A stretch of 64,000 nt of DNA from Heyndrickxia vini (GTDB lineage Bacteria; Bacillota; Bacilli; Bacillales; Bacillaceae_C): the NCBI RefSeq assembly GCF_016772275.1, contig NZ_CP065425.1, forward strand, positions 2,944,653-3,008,652, read 5' to 3'. Below the pieces are notes generated by a model. That model was not told the DNA's origin. It worked only from the letters and a program-made list of their open reading frames with translations, and did no database searches. Below, one piece after another: positions 9,602-17,816 of the stretch. Each line of letters starts with the position of its first letter. Within the stretch, counting starts at the first letter, position 1. The translations under genes and the position numbers were made by a program.

Positions 9602-9632
9602 AAGGTACCTAACTACTAGGTACCCCCTTTTC
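9601..9632. terminator. Bidirectional terminator between the usp gene and thiT
   Basis: AGGTACCTA and TAGGTACC form a stem flanked by A and T runs between convergent genes. Confidence 0.65.
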
Positions 9633-9633
9633 T

Positions 9634-10209
9634 TTATTTTTTTATTTGGACAAGCCTTGGGGCAATAAACAAAATCATAATGACAAGTACCGAGCTTAAG
9701 ACAAAATTGATCGACATATACGTTCCGTTATAAATCAATGAATATAATGCAACCGGTTGCCCTTTAGGTGCATACGATCCGAAAAAGACAATTCCTGTGT
9801 AGAAATGGGCAAGGAAACGTAATAAACTACCGAGAAAAACACCAAAAACAGTGTATGTAATCCATCTTCCAGTATTTCCGTTTTCAATAGATGTTTTGAT
9901 TTTCTTTGCAAAAACACCTGCGAAACCAATCACTGTAAAGGCGACAAAATAGTCGACAATTCCTTGAACTGGATGATAAAACACAGAAAATCCTGTTACG
10001 ACCTGCAGAACACCTAATATAAATCCAGTTAGCAGCCCGCCTTTTAAGCCCCAGCGATAGGCCATTAAAAAGATCGGTATCATAGCTAATGAAACCGAAC
10101 CACCTTCAGGCCAAATAGCTTTACAAATAAGTGCTGAAACAAGATCAAGCAAGTAAGCAAGAGCTCCTAGAACAGCTACTTCTACTAAAAACAAAGTTTT
10201 TTTATTCAT
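9634..10209 (-). CDS. thiT: Thiamine ECF transporter substrate-binding subunit ThiT
   Basis: A 191-residue membrane protein with about six hydrophobic helices. It is the S component that binds thiamine and docks with the shared energy-coupling module, which is not encoded here. Recognisable parts are EVAVLGALAYLLDL at the N-terminus, the WPEGGSVSLAMIPIFLMAYRW stretch (shortened here) and the ARF-like RFLAHFYTGIVFFG helix. The ATG at 10209 follows GAAGGGA; upstream in-frame codons lie within the leader. A TPP riboswitch with its own terminator precedes the gene, which fixes the physiological role. Confidence 0.92.
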   Translation of the reverse strand: MNKKTLFLVEVAVLGALAYLLDLVSALICKAIWPEGGSVSLAMIPIFLMAYRWGLKGGLLTGFILGVLQVVTGFSVFYHPVQGIVDYFVAFTVIGFAGVFAKKIKTSIENGNTGRWITYTVFGVFLGSLLRFLAHFYTGIVFFGSYAPKGQPVALYSLIYNGTYMSINFVLSSVLVIMILFIAPRLVQIKK

Positions 10210-10300
10210 GTTATATTCCCTTCCTTTCTTTTCGTCTGAAGAGTGACTATGCAAAAGCGTGGAGGGAATGTAAAAACAACCGTATTGCGTTTTTTACACA

Positions 10301-10345
10301 AAAAAAGCAATACAGGACGGTTTAAGGAAATCGCTGCATTGCTTT
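10301..10345 (-). terminator. Riboswitch-controlled terminator of thiT
   Basis: On the minus strand AAAGCAATGCAG pairs with CTGTATTGCTTT and is followed by a run of T. It lies between the TPP aptamer and the thiT start, as expected for transcriptional attenuation by thiamine pyrophosphate. Confidence 0.8.
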
Positions 10346-10358
10346 CTATTCCATCAAA

Positions 10359-10446
10359 CCACAGTCCCTGCGCTAGCATTATCTAACAGGTTCATAGGGT
10401 CAGAACTCATACGTTCACTCTCAGCCGATTTAGGCTCCCCTTGTGG
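10359..10446 (-). ncRNA. TPP riboswitch (THI box)
   Basis: On the minus strand the conserved blocks GGGGAGCC, GGCTGAGAG, GACCC, GAACCTG and GATAATGC followed by AGCGCAGGGA occur in order. The ends CCACA and TGTGG close helix P1. This is the thiamine pyrophosphate aptamer. It lies upstream of thiT and its terminator hairpin. Confidence 0.97.
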
Positions 10447-10474
10447 GAAAATATTTATTTAATAATACTAATTA

Positions 10475-10503
10475 ACTATACTATTTTTTAAAAGCATTGA
10501 CAA
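10475..10503 (-). promoter_or_regulatory. Sigma-A promoter of the riboswitch-thiT transcript
   Basis: On the minus strand TTGTCA and TATAGT are separated by 17 bases, close to the vegetative consensus. The aptamer starts about 28 bases after the -10. Confidence 0.75.
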
Positions 10504-10671
10504 CAAATATATCCATATTCTTAACGATAATATATATGTTCGTTTATTATTATTTTATGAGATTATAAGGACATTTATATAACTTTAACTTGGTATTGTT
10601 TAAATATTTTGATATATTTTAAATAAAGAAATTTTTGCTAATTACTATTCTGAAGAAAGTGAGGTGAGAAA

Positions 10672-11778
10672 GTGATACCGCTTAGACAAGATATCGTTGC
10701 ATTTTTTGATAGAAATATTGATAAAATTGTTGTGATTTGGAATGAACAATTGTTAAACTCCAAGTCAAATCCTTTAAATTCCAAGTTTTTCAATAAAGAT
10801 ATATGCCATGATTTTTTTATTCAATCATTGTCAATATCAAAGGAGAATTTGGAACACTTTTTAAAATCCCTTGCATCTAATTTTGCTAAAGAAAAACTTG
10901 ATCAAAATGTCGATTTAGGTGAGCTTACTTATAATTTAAGTATAGGTAAATCCATTATTACTAAATTTTTATATAATGATTATTTAAATTTGAACGATGT
11001 ACACGCCTACATTGATAAGATTAATTATGCTTTTGATAAATTATTATTTTATGTTGTTACATATTATTCCAATGTTAAAGATCAAATCATTGATAAGAAA
11101 AATGAATACATAAACACGACACATCATGAACGTCTAACACTTCTAGGGCAAATGACATCCAGCTTTGTTCATGAATTTCGTAATCCGTTAACTTCCATTC
11201 ACGGATTTGTGCAATTATTACGTTCCGAAAATCCACAATTACCTTATTTGGATATTATTTCTAATGAACTTGAGCAATTAAAATTTAGTATCTCACAATT
11301 TCTTATGCTATCAAAAAAAGAAATTGTGTCGAGTGAAATGACCTCTTTTTCATTAAATGATTTAATTGAAGAAGTCTTATCCTTTTTGTATCCTCGTATT
11401 TTAGAAGTAAATGTTGATATCCAAAAACATTATTTACATGAAATTAGTATACAAGGCTTTAAAGATGAAATAAGACAGGTACTTATTAATATTATTTTTA
11501 ATGCAGTTGATGTACTTAAAAGAGTGGAGAATCCGATTATCCAAATTGAATTAGATATAACAGAAACCTCTGTCATTATTGATATCAGCAATAATGGACC
11601 AAAGATACCCGAAGCAATGGTCGATACGATTTTTGAGCCCTTTGTTACAACAAAAAAAAGTGGAACAGGACTCGGTTTGTATGTTTCCAAAAATACAATT
11701 GAAAAACACGGTGGAACTTTAACTTGTCAATCTAACGATGATTGGACTATTTTTACAATTATTTTCCCATTATTATAA
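10672..11778 (+). CDS. Soluble orphan sensor histidine kinase (sporulation-kinase-like)
   Basis: A 368-residue protein without membrane helices. Residues 1-145 form a helical sensory region of the type found in cytosolic Bacillus histidine kinases. The H-box FVHEFRNPLTSIHGF follows (phospho-acceptor His167), then the N-box IIFNAVDVLKRV, the G1 DISNNGPKIP and the G2 GTGLGLYVSKN of the ATPase domain. No response regulator is adjacent, which is usual for kinases feeding the Spo0 phosphorelay, but that partner is an inference. The start is a GTG at 10672 after GTGAGG. The gene is AT-rich compared with its neighbours. Confidence 0.85.
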   Translation: MIPLRQDIVAFFDRNIDKIVVIWNEQLLNSKSNPLNSKFFNKDICHDFFIQSLSISKENLEHFLKSLASNFAKEKLDQNVDLGELTYNLSIGKSIITKFLYNDYLNLNDVHAYIDKINYAFDKLLFYVVTYYSNVKDQIIDKKNEYINTTHHERLTLLGQMTSSFVHEFRNPLTSIHGFVQLLRSENPQLPYLDIISNELEQLKFSISQFLMLSKKEIVSSEMTSFSLNDLIEEVLSFLYPRILEVNVDIQKHYLHEISIQGFKDEIRQVLINIIFNAVDVLKRVENPIIQIELDITETSVIIDISNNGPKIPEAMVDTIFEPFVTTKKSGTGLGLYVSKNTIEKHGGTLTCQSNDDWTIFTIIFPLL

Positions 11779-11802
11779 AAAATATTGAATAAAGCGCATC
11801 CA

Positions 11803-11913
11803 CCTTGTTCATCGACGTAAAAACTAGAAGGACTTTGACTGAGATAAAGAAAACACTGGCGATGTAAGGCGAATCGATGTTGACTTATCGTAGGGAAAGT
11901 CTTGAAGTTTAAG
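11803..11913 (+). repeat. Repeat family A, copy 1 (truncated at its right end)
   Basis: It shares with the other copies the blocks TTCATCGACGTAAAA, GACTTTGACTGAGATAAAG and CGAATCGATGTTGACTTATC. The right-hand part (AGTCGATAGGCGC) is missing and replaced by a terminator hairpin. Confidence 0.8.
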
Positions 11914-11916
11914 TCA

Positions 11917-11949
11917 AAAGACTCCCTTTTAATAAAGGGAGTCTTTTTC
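11917..11949. terminator. Bidirectional terminator between the kinase and the Gly/Trp-rich protein gene
   Basis: AAAAGACTCCCTTT and AAAGGGAGTCTTTTT form a 14-bp stem flanked by A and T runs between two convergent genes. Confidence 0.8.
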
Positions 11950-11962
11950 AAGTGGCAACGTC

Positions 11963-12214
11963 CTACCAGAAAAACCAAGGAAGAATCGCTAATCCAGCTA
12001 TGGCACCAAGTGCGACACCCCAGCCAAATCCACCCCATCCCCAGCCCCAGCCGTACGCGTATCCTCCAAAATTCCTTCGTGGCAGCGGGTCTAGGTAAAC
12101 CATCCGATTATCTACACGACGAATGATTCCTCGATGTACTCTCCCATCATGTGTTCTTATCTCAACAGGTTTCCCAATATTTCTTTGACAAGTATGATAA
12201 TGTGAAGCAGACAT
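11963..12214 (-). CDS. Small protein with an Sm-like N-terminus and a Gly/Trp hydrophobic C-terminus
   Basis: An 83-residue protein in two parts. Residues 12-45 (GKPVEIRTHDGRVHRG, then VYLDPL) resemble the strand pattern of small Sm/SH3-like barrels. From about residue 48 there is a Gly/Tyr/Trp-rich stretch (FGGYAYGWGWGWGGFGWG), then a hydrophobic helix ending PWFFW. This composition is common in small Bacillus sporulation and coat proteins, and a YjcZ-type peptide is encoded about 400 bp away. I do not recognise a named family. GGAGGTGATT precedes the ATG. Confidence 0.6.
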   Translation of the reverse strand: MSASHYHTCQRNIGKPVEIRTHDGRVHRGIIRRVDNRMVYLDPLPRRNFGGYAYGWGWGWGGFGWGVALGAIAGLAILPWFFW

Positions 12215-12311
12215 GTATAATCACCTCCAAGTATCCTTCCACACCATTTTATGGTTAAGTCTCTTAATTGGAGTGGGACAATGGAGCAGGGTAAACGTTT
12301 GATTATACCAC

Positions 12312-12492
12312 GAAAAGCGGAAGCGACTTGCTCATCGACGTAAAAGACTTACGGGACTTTGACTGAGATAAAGGAAACACGTTGAGCCTGAAAGGCGAAT
12401 CGATGTTGACTTATCGTAAGGAAAAGTCCTGAAGTTTTCTAGTCGATAGGCGCTGAAGCTAGACATCTAGAAAAGCGGAAGCGACTTGCTCA
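12312..12492 (+). repeat. Repeat family A, copy 2 with the start of a further tandem unit
   Basis: A full unit runs from AAAGCGGAAGCG to GCTGAAGCTAGAC (about 12312-12464). The sequence AAAAGCGGAAGCGACTTGCTCA then starts again at 12471 and stops after about 22 bases (fewer shown where longer). The unit period here is about 159 bp. Together with the terminator this fills the 390-bp gap between the two small-protein genes. Confidence 0.85.
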
Positions 12493-12563
12493 CCCCCGAC
12501 ATTCAAATGTTTTAAATCTAAAGAAGTCCAATTGTACAAAAGATTACTTTTTCTTAAAATAAG

Positions 12564-12591
12564 AAAAGTCCAGTCTTAAAAGACCAGACTT
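12564..12591 (-). terminator. Terminator of the YjcZ-family gene
   Basis: On the minus strand AAGTCTGGTCTT and AAGACTGGACTTTT form a 12-bp stem with a very short loop, followed by T residues. Confidence 0.75.
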
Positions 12592-12603
12592 CCTTACTTT
12601 ACC

Positions 12604-12747
12604 TTAATATACATATGCTGCTCCTACAATGATAAGTAGGATGAACAATACGACGATTAATGCAAATCCTCGGCCAGCACCCCAGCCGCCACCATAGCCG
12701 TATCCTCCTGCCGGATAACCACAACCGCAACCGCCACCATACCACAT
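12604..12747 (-). CDS. YjcZ-family sporulation peptide
   Basis: A 47-residue peptide. It starts [20 protein letters not shown], followed by GWGAGRG and one hydrophobic helix ([20 protein letters not shown]). This Gly/Tyr-rich head plus C-terminal membrane helix is the hallmark of the Bacillus YjcZ/YjcM-like family of small sporulation proteins. AAGGAGGTGAT lies upstream of the ATG. The helix suggests insertion in a forespore or mother-cell membrane; the role is not known. Its neighbours are a second Gly/Trp-rich small protein and an SGNH-fold protein. Confidence 0.85.
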   Translation of the reverse strand: MWYGGGCGCGYPAGGYGYGGGWGAGRGFALIVVLFILLIIVGAAYVY

Positions 12748-12782
12748 AAGCTTATCACCTCCTTTTAATGATAATTTACCAA

Positions 12783-13433
12783 TTAATTATTAGTTACCTG
12801 TTCTCCTCTAATAGGTTCATAGCCCAATTCATGTAGTCGATTTGCAATTTCAATATGACCTAATTGATTTGGATATAGATTGTCACTTGTAAACCAATTG
12901 TCCAATTGATCTTGAAAATGATCATGGAGATTCACCATTTTTAAACATTGACGATTCGCTCTACATTCGATATAGCGATTTATGCGCTTTACCCATTTAT
13001 CTGCTAAAAGATTATCAGGATATGGATTGTGTATACCAAGAGTAATAAGCATATAGTTATCGTCTTGCTCCTCTTTCAAATCGCGTATACCAAGAATGAT
13101 GTCATCAATTGTACTTCTACATATCCTTGATTTATGAATAAACTCCTCTTCATTGCCCGTTTCATCGTAATTTTTCTTCGCGGTTTGTAAATCTTGATGT
13201 CCCACAGATAAAACAATCATGTCACTTTGTTTAACGCTTCTCATGATATTTGGATCATCTAATGATTGAAGAATATCATTGGCATGATTATTTGCATCAG
13301 CAATATTTGTTACAAGTACCCTTTCGCCTAAATTCTGTTCAGCTAGACGTGCATGTCGATGTACAAAACTTGGAGATAAAAATGGTGCACCATTCCCTGT
13401 ACAAAGTCCGTCACCAATCGCGAGATATCTCAT
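12783..13433 (-). CDS. SGNH/GDSL-fold protein with degenerate active site
   Basis: A 216-residue soluble protein. The overall pattern is of an SGNH hydrolase: an N-terminal strand MRYLAIGDG, the segment [10 protein letters not shown], a central VLSVGHQDL and a C-terminal [17 protein letters not shown]. The catalytic positions are changed. The GDS serine is Gly9, the GxND block reads GHQD (78-81), and the DxxHP histidine is Tyr187. This suggests a non-catalytic member of the family. The ATG at 13433 follows GGAGGGGTG. It lies upstream of the YjcZ-type gene on the same strand, so co-expression in sporulation is possible but unproven. Confidence 0.7.
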   Translation of the reverse strand: MRYLAIGDGLCTGNGAPFLSPSFVHRHARLAEQNLGERVLVTNIADANNHANDILQSLDDPNIMRSVKQSDMIVLSVGHQDLQTAKKNYDETGNEEEFIHKSRICRSTIDDIILGIRDLKEEQDDNYMLITLGIHNPYPDNLLADKWVKRINRYIECRANRQCLKMVNLHDHFQDQLDNWFTSDNLYPNQLGHIEIANRLHELGYEPIRGEQVTNN

Positions 13434-13668
13434 GTCACCCCTCCCCACCCATCAAAAGATAAATCTTTATTTATATTTATTCAGCTCTTGATATGTGGTA
13501 ACTGTCCATATTAAAAATGGGCTTTTGTCTATAAACGAAAAAATTCTATTCAAGGATGATGTCCATTGTCCAAACCTATTAATATGGTATAATTCACTAG
13601 TTACTAACGGTTCCCGACTTTTAGAGAGGTGAAAGTCGAAAATTTATATATTAAAAGAGGTGTAATTT

Positions 13669-15117
13669 TTGAGATTAGCTACATTAAAAAAGGAATGGTT
13701 TGGAAATATAAGAGGTGACATCCTATCAGGTATCGTTGTTGGTTTAGCACTTATACCTGAGGCAATTGGGTTCTCTATTATTGCGGGGGTCAATCCAATG
13801 ATTGGATTGTATGCTTCCTTTTGTATCGCTGTCGTGATTGCTTTCGTTGGCGGTCGGCCGGCAATGATCTCTGCCGCCACTGGTGCAACAGCCGTATTAA
13901 TGGGAGGGCTTGTACGTGACCACGGATTGCAATATCTTTTAGCGGCCACCATTTTAACAGGAATTATTCAAATCATCCTTGGGATTTTTAAAATTGGCCG
14001 GTTAATGAAATTTATTCCGCGCTCAGTTATGACCGGTTTTGTGAATGCATTAGCTATTTTAATTTTCAGCGCACAATTGACTCATTTCAAAGGCGAATCA
14101 TGGGTAATGTATGCGATGGTTGCAGGAGGACTTGCCATTATTTATCTGTTTCCTCGAATAACTAAGGTAATTCCTTCACCACTTGTTGCAATAATAATTA
14201 TTACGATCATTTCAATTGCTGCGGGGGCACATGTTAGAACAGTCGGTGATATGGGACAATTAACACAATCACTACCGACTTTTTTGATTCCTGACATACC
14301 ATTTACAATCGATACATTAAAAATTATCTTTCCAACTTCATTAGCCATCGCATTAGTTGGTTTGTTGGAGTCACTATTAACCGCACAAATTGTGGATGAT
14401 ATGACCGATACAGCAAGCGATAAAAATAAAGAAGCGAGAGGTCAAGGCATTGCAAATATCGTTTCCGGACTTTTCGGTGGAATGGCTGGCTGTGCTATGA
14501 TTGGTCAATCTGGAATAAATGTTAAATCCGGTGGGCGTGGACGGCTATCAACATTTGTTGCTGGAATATTTTTAATGATATTAATTGTTATCCTAAATAA
14601 TTTACTCGTCCAAATTCCGATGGCAGCTTTAGTTTCCGTAATGATTATGGTATCAATTGGGACTTTTGATTGGTCCACGTTAAAGAAATTACACAAAATG
14701 CCCAAAAGTGATGCAGCCGTTATGTTAGTTACCGTTATTATTGTTGTTGTAACGAATAATCTTTCAATCGGAGTTATTAGCGGTGTTCTCTTAAGCGCGA
14801 TTTTCTTTGCTGCAAAAATTTCTAACGTTCATGTAGAAAGTGAATTGAAATCACATGCACATTCAAAGATTTATTATGTAAAAGGACAATTATTCTTTGC
14901 ATCAGTATCTGAGTTCATTACACACTTTAATTTTAATGATGATGTTGAAACGATAATTATTGATGTAACCGAAGCACATATTTGGGACGACTCCGCAGTA
15001 GGCGCCATTGACAAAGTCATCTTAAAATACCGCGAGAAAAACAAACAAATTGATATAATCGGATTAAATAAAGCAAGCTCATCACTAATAGATAAATTAG
15101 CTATTCATAATAAATAG
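13669..15117 (+). CDS. SulP-family anion transporter with STAS domain
   Basis: A 482-residue membrane protein. The N-terminal ~390 residues form the SulP transport domain with many hydrophobic helices and the segment GIVVGLALIPEAIGFSIIAGVNP typical of the first helices (shown in part). A C-terminal STAS domain follows at about residues 400-480 (VETIIIDVTEAHIWDDSAVG). The family carries sulfate, bicarbonate or other anions; the substrate is not predictable. The start is TTG at 13669, about eight bases after AGAGG. It is a single-gene unit with a terminator. Confidence 0.85.
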   Translation: MRLATLKKEWFGNIRGDILSGIVVGLALIPEAIGFSIIAGVNPMIGLYASFCIAVVIAFVGGRPAMISAATGATAVLMGGLVRDHGLQYLLAATILTGIIQIILGIFKIGRLMKFIPRSVMTGFVNALAILIFSAQLTHFKGESWVMYAMVAGGLAIIYLFPRITKVIPSPLVAIIIITIISIAAGAHVRTVGDMGQLTQSLPTFLIPDIPFTIDTLKIIFPTSLAIALVGLLESLLTAQIVDDMTDTASDKNKEARGQGIANIVSGLFGGMAGCAMIGQSGINVKSGGRGRLSTFVAGIFLMILIVILNNLLVQIPMAALVSVMIMVSIGTFDWSTLKKLHKMPKSDAAVMLVTVIIVVVTNNLSIGVISGVLLSAIFFAAKISNVHVESELKSHAHSKIYYVKGQLFFASVSEFITHFNFNDDVETIIIDVTEAHIWDDSAVGAIDKVILKYREKNKQIDIIGLNKASSSLIDKLAIHNK

Positions 15118-15120
15118 TAC

Positions 15121-15147
15121 AAAAAAGCTTGGAACACCAAGCTTTTT
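15121..15147 (+). terminator. Terminator of the SulP gene
   Basis: AAAAAAGCTTGG and CCAAGCTTTTT pair around a short loop with a T run. Confidence 0.8.
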
Positions 15148-15217
15148 CACTTTTTTAATAGCTCTCTTTTATGAAAGATTGTTACTTTGTTAAAATACTA
15201 AATAATATTGAAAATGC

Positions 15218-15503
15218 TGAGTGGATTGGAGCGGAATACGAGACTCCTGCGGGATATAGAGGAAAGGTCGAGACCCCACAGACGGAACGTCAAGGAGTTA
15301 GAAAAGTAGAGGCGGCTTGCTTATCGACGTACGAACTGGAGGGCATCGACTGAGATAAAGGAATCACGGTGAACCCAAAGGGTGAATCGATGATGACTTA
15401 TCGTAGGGAGGTGACCGGAAGTTCGATAGTCGATAGCCGCCGGAACTAGACAGGCTCGACTTCCTCCCCGCGGAAAGCGAGTACCTGCAGCGGAAAGGAA
15501 CGG
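15218..15503 (+). repeat. Repeat family B, copy 1, split by a family A element
   Basis: The left arm (15218-15284) contains GTGGATTGGAGCGGA, CTCCTGCGGGATATAGAGG and AAAGGTCGAGACCCC. The right arm (15452-15503) contains AGGCTCGACTTCCTCCCCGC and CAGCGGAAAGGAACGG. In the intact copies these arms are separated only by an apex of about 20-25 bases; here about 167 bases of repeat A lie between them. Confidence 0.8.
15285..15451 (+). repeat. Repeat family A, copy 3, nested in repeat B
   Basis: It contains GCTTATCGACGTACGAACTG, ATCGACTGAGATAAAGGAAT and GAATCGATGATGACTTATCG. The outer arm GGCGGC is matched by GCCGCC near 15440, where other copies have different but still complementary arms. Confidence 0.8.
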
Positions 15504-15600
15504 ACCATTTTTTATTCCATGACTTTTAAAGGTATTTCAAGCTAAAATAGCGTATACATCAATAAAGGAAATGAGTTTTCGAAAGATAGGTGATGATGAA

Positions 15601-16977
15601 ATGGAAATGATCAAAAACCTGATTCACAGCCAAAAGCAATTTTTTTCTTCTGGCCAAACGAAAGGCCTTGATTTCCGTATAAAAAATTTAAAAACCTTAA
15701 AATCAATGATTATTGAGAATGAAAATGCATTAATGGAAGCATTAAATAAGGATTTAAATAAATCCGAATTCGAAGCATATACGACCGAAATCGGTTTTGT
15801 CTTATCAGAAATATCCTTTACCTTAAAAAATATAAAAAAATGGTGTAAGCCTAAACGAACGAAATCAACACTAACCCATTTCGGCTCTAAAGGATATGTT
15901 TACAAAGAACCTTATGGAATCGCGTTAATTATTTCGCCATGGAATTATCCTATTAACCTTGCCCTTGCACCAATGATTGGAGCCATTGCTGCAGGTAATT
16001 GTGCAATTCTTAAACCTTCAGAATTAACGCCAAATACATCAGGATTATTAAAAATATTAATAAATAAATATTTTCCAACCGAATATATTGAGGTAATTGA
16101 AGGCGATTCACAAATAAGCCAAGCATTATTAAATGAAGATGTCGATTATATTTTTTTCACAGGAAGCACCCATGTTGGAAAATTAGTAATGGAGGCAGCC
16201 GCAAAGCATTTAACACCTGTAACACTAGAGCTAGGCGGGAAAAGTCCAACTATTGTACATAGCGATGCAAAGCTCACCCTTGCGGCTAAACGAATCGTAT
16301 GGGGAAAACTATTGAATGCTGGACAAACATGTGTCGCTCCGGACTATTTATTTGTACATGAATCAATAAAATACTCATTCATTGAAGAGGTAAAAAAAGC
16401 AATATCTGACCTTTATGGATTGAATATATTAAACAATTCAAACTACACAAAAATTATTAATAAACATCATTTCCGACGATTAACTAAGATGATTGCAGAA
16501 ACTGGAGGGCAAATTCAATTAGGCGGGAACTGGGAAGAAGATCAACAAAAAATTGAACCAACAATCATCGAAAATGTTACTTGGAATGACTCAACAATGG
16601 CAGAGGAGATTTTCGGACCAATTATTCCACTTATTACGTATCAAAATATAGAGGAAATCATCAAGCATCTTTCATCTAGTCCAAAACCACTAGCATTATA
16701 CTTGTTCACTGAAAGTAATCAAGTTAGTAATAGATTGATCGAGGAACTTTCGTTTGGGAGTTGCTGCATAAATGATACAGTTTATCAAATTGCCAATCCC
16801 CATTTACCATTTGGAGGTGTAGGTGCGAGTGGAACAGGTTCTTACCATGGAAAAAAGAGCTTTGACGAATTTTCTCATGAAAAAAGTGTTTTAAAACAAA
16901 CGACGTTATTCGATATTCCTTTACGCTATCCGAACAATAAAAATGGTTTAGGATTGATTAAGAAAATAATGAAATGA
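15601..16977 (+). CDS. Aldehyde dehydrogenase (YwdH-like)
   Basis: A 458-residue NAD(P)-dependent aldehyde dehydrogenase of the class 3 type. It shows SPWNYPINLALAP near the cofactor site, FTGSTHVGKLV, the catalytic base motif VTLELGGKSP, the nucleophile in NAGQTCVAPDY, and EEIFGPIIPL. The length and the lack of a leader match the fatty-aldehyde/benzaldehyde-type YwdH branch. The start is ATG 15601, preceded by ATAGGTGA; an ATG 30 bases upstream has its purine run too close. The C-terminus carries a basic stretch GLGLIKKIMK that could contact the membrane, as in some class 3 enzymes. Confidence 0.88.
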   Translation: MEMIKNLIHSQKQFFSSGQTKGLDFRIKNLKTLKSMIIENENALMEALNKDLNKSEFEAYTTEIGFVLSEISFTLKNIKKWCKPKRTKSTLTHFGSKGYVYKEPYGIALIISPWNYPINLALAPMIGAIAAGNCAILKPSELTPNTSGLLKILINKYFPTEYIEVIEGDSQISQALLNEDVDYIFFTGSTHVGKLVMEAAAKHLTPVTLELGGKSPTIVHSDAKLTLAAKRIVWGKLLNAGQTCVAPDYLFVHESIKYSFIEEVKKAISDLYGLNILNNSNYTKIINKHHFRRLTKMIAETGGQIQLGGNWEEDQQKIEPTIIENVTWNDSTMAEEIFGPIIPLITYQNIEEIIKHLSSSPKPLALYLFTESNQVSNRLIEELSFGSCCINDTVYQIANPHLPFGGVGASGTGSYHGKKSFDEFSHEKSVLKQTTLFDIPLRYPNNKNGLGLIKKIMK

Positions 16978-16980
16978 ATT

Positions 16981-17015
16981 AAAATGGTGTATCGTGAAGT
17001 GATACACCATTTTTA
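16981..17015. terminator. Bidirectional terminator between the aldehyde dehydrogenase and serine hydrolase genes
   Basis: AAAATGGTGTATC and GATACACCATTTTT form a 13-bp stem between convergent genes. Confidence 0.8.
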
Positions 17016-17021
17016 TTTTCG

Positions 17022-17816
17022 TTATTGAATTAAATAATCATATACTGCCTTACCGATTCGGGCAATAACTTGCTTCCCCTCAAATTGATTATTTAATTGA
17101 TCGATTAGTACTGTAATTAATACTTGATCGTCATTATGCCTAATAATTGCAACATCATGCTCAACACCGGGGATTTCCCCTGTTTTATTAGCGACAAATA
17201 CATGATCCAGATCCATCATTGCAGGTAATTTATCTTGAAACTGCTGACCGGTAAGGATATTCAATATTTCATGACTACTCTTTGAAGTAAGAAATCGATT
17301 TTCCGCGATTTCCTTTAGGAATTTTACCATATCGGATGCAGAAGTAACATTATCTAATCCCTTATCCCTGGCCACATAATCCATTAATCTTCTTTCTAGT
17401 TTTGTATGTTTGCATCCTAGAAGTTTATTAAATTGATTAATCGTTTCCTGACCAATTAGATCAATCATCATATTTGTTGCCGTATTATCTGAAACGATAA
17501 TCATTAATGTCAAAAGATCCTTAACTGATAAAAGGGTTCCTTCTGTTAAATATTGAATAACGCCGGCCCCCCCTACTTTATGATCCGGCTTCACCACTAT
17601 TTTCTCTTCTAAATCTATTTTCCCTAATTCAGCTTGTCGATAAGCAGCTATAATAACTGGAATCTTTATTAAGCTAGCAGAAGACATTTCGCGTTCACTA
17701 TTTTTACTAATTATCGTCTCTTCGTTTATTTCTACGACTATGCTTACATTGCCTATTGACTGTTCGATAATCCCTTCGATTTGTTTTCTTAACCTTTTTG
17801 CACTTCTCATTATCAT
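17022..17816 (-). CDS. Cytosolic class A beta-lactamase-fold serine hydrolase
   Basis: A 264-residue protein of the beta-lactamase/penicillin-recognising fold. The three active-site motifs are present: SxxK as S48-L-I-K51, SDN at 109-111, and KTG at 211-213. There is no signal peptide or membrane anchor, so it should stay in the cytosol. In the omega-loop region (TKLERRLMDYVARDKGLDN) the Glu166 position of true class A beta-lactamases appears to be Leu, so antibiotic hydrolysis is unlikely. Its start overlaps the ykfD stop by ATGA, so it is translationally coupled to a murein-peptide operon. A peptide-processing role is an inference. Confidence 0.8.
   Translation of the reverse strand: MIMRSAKRLRKQIEGIIEQSIGNVSIVVEINEETIISKNSEREMSSASLIKIPVIIAAYRQAELGKIDLEEKIVVKPDHKVGGAGVIQYLTEGTLLSVKDLLTLMIIVSDNTATNMMIDLIGQETINQFNKLLGCKHTKLERRLMDYVARDKGLDNVTSASDMVKFLKEIAENRFLTSKSSHEILNILTGQQFQDKLPAMMDLDHVFVANKTGEIPGVEHDVAIIRHNDDQVLITVLIDQLNNQFEGKQVIARIGKAVYDYLIQ

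Noticed and set aside
15171-15353. Open reading frame of 60 codons after the SulP gene
   Set aside because: It lies mostly in repeats B and A, has no ribosome site and reads through the repeat arms, so coding is unlikely.
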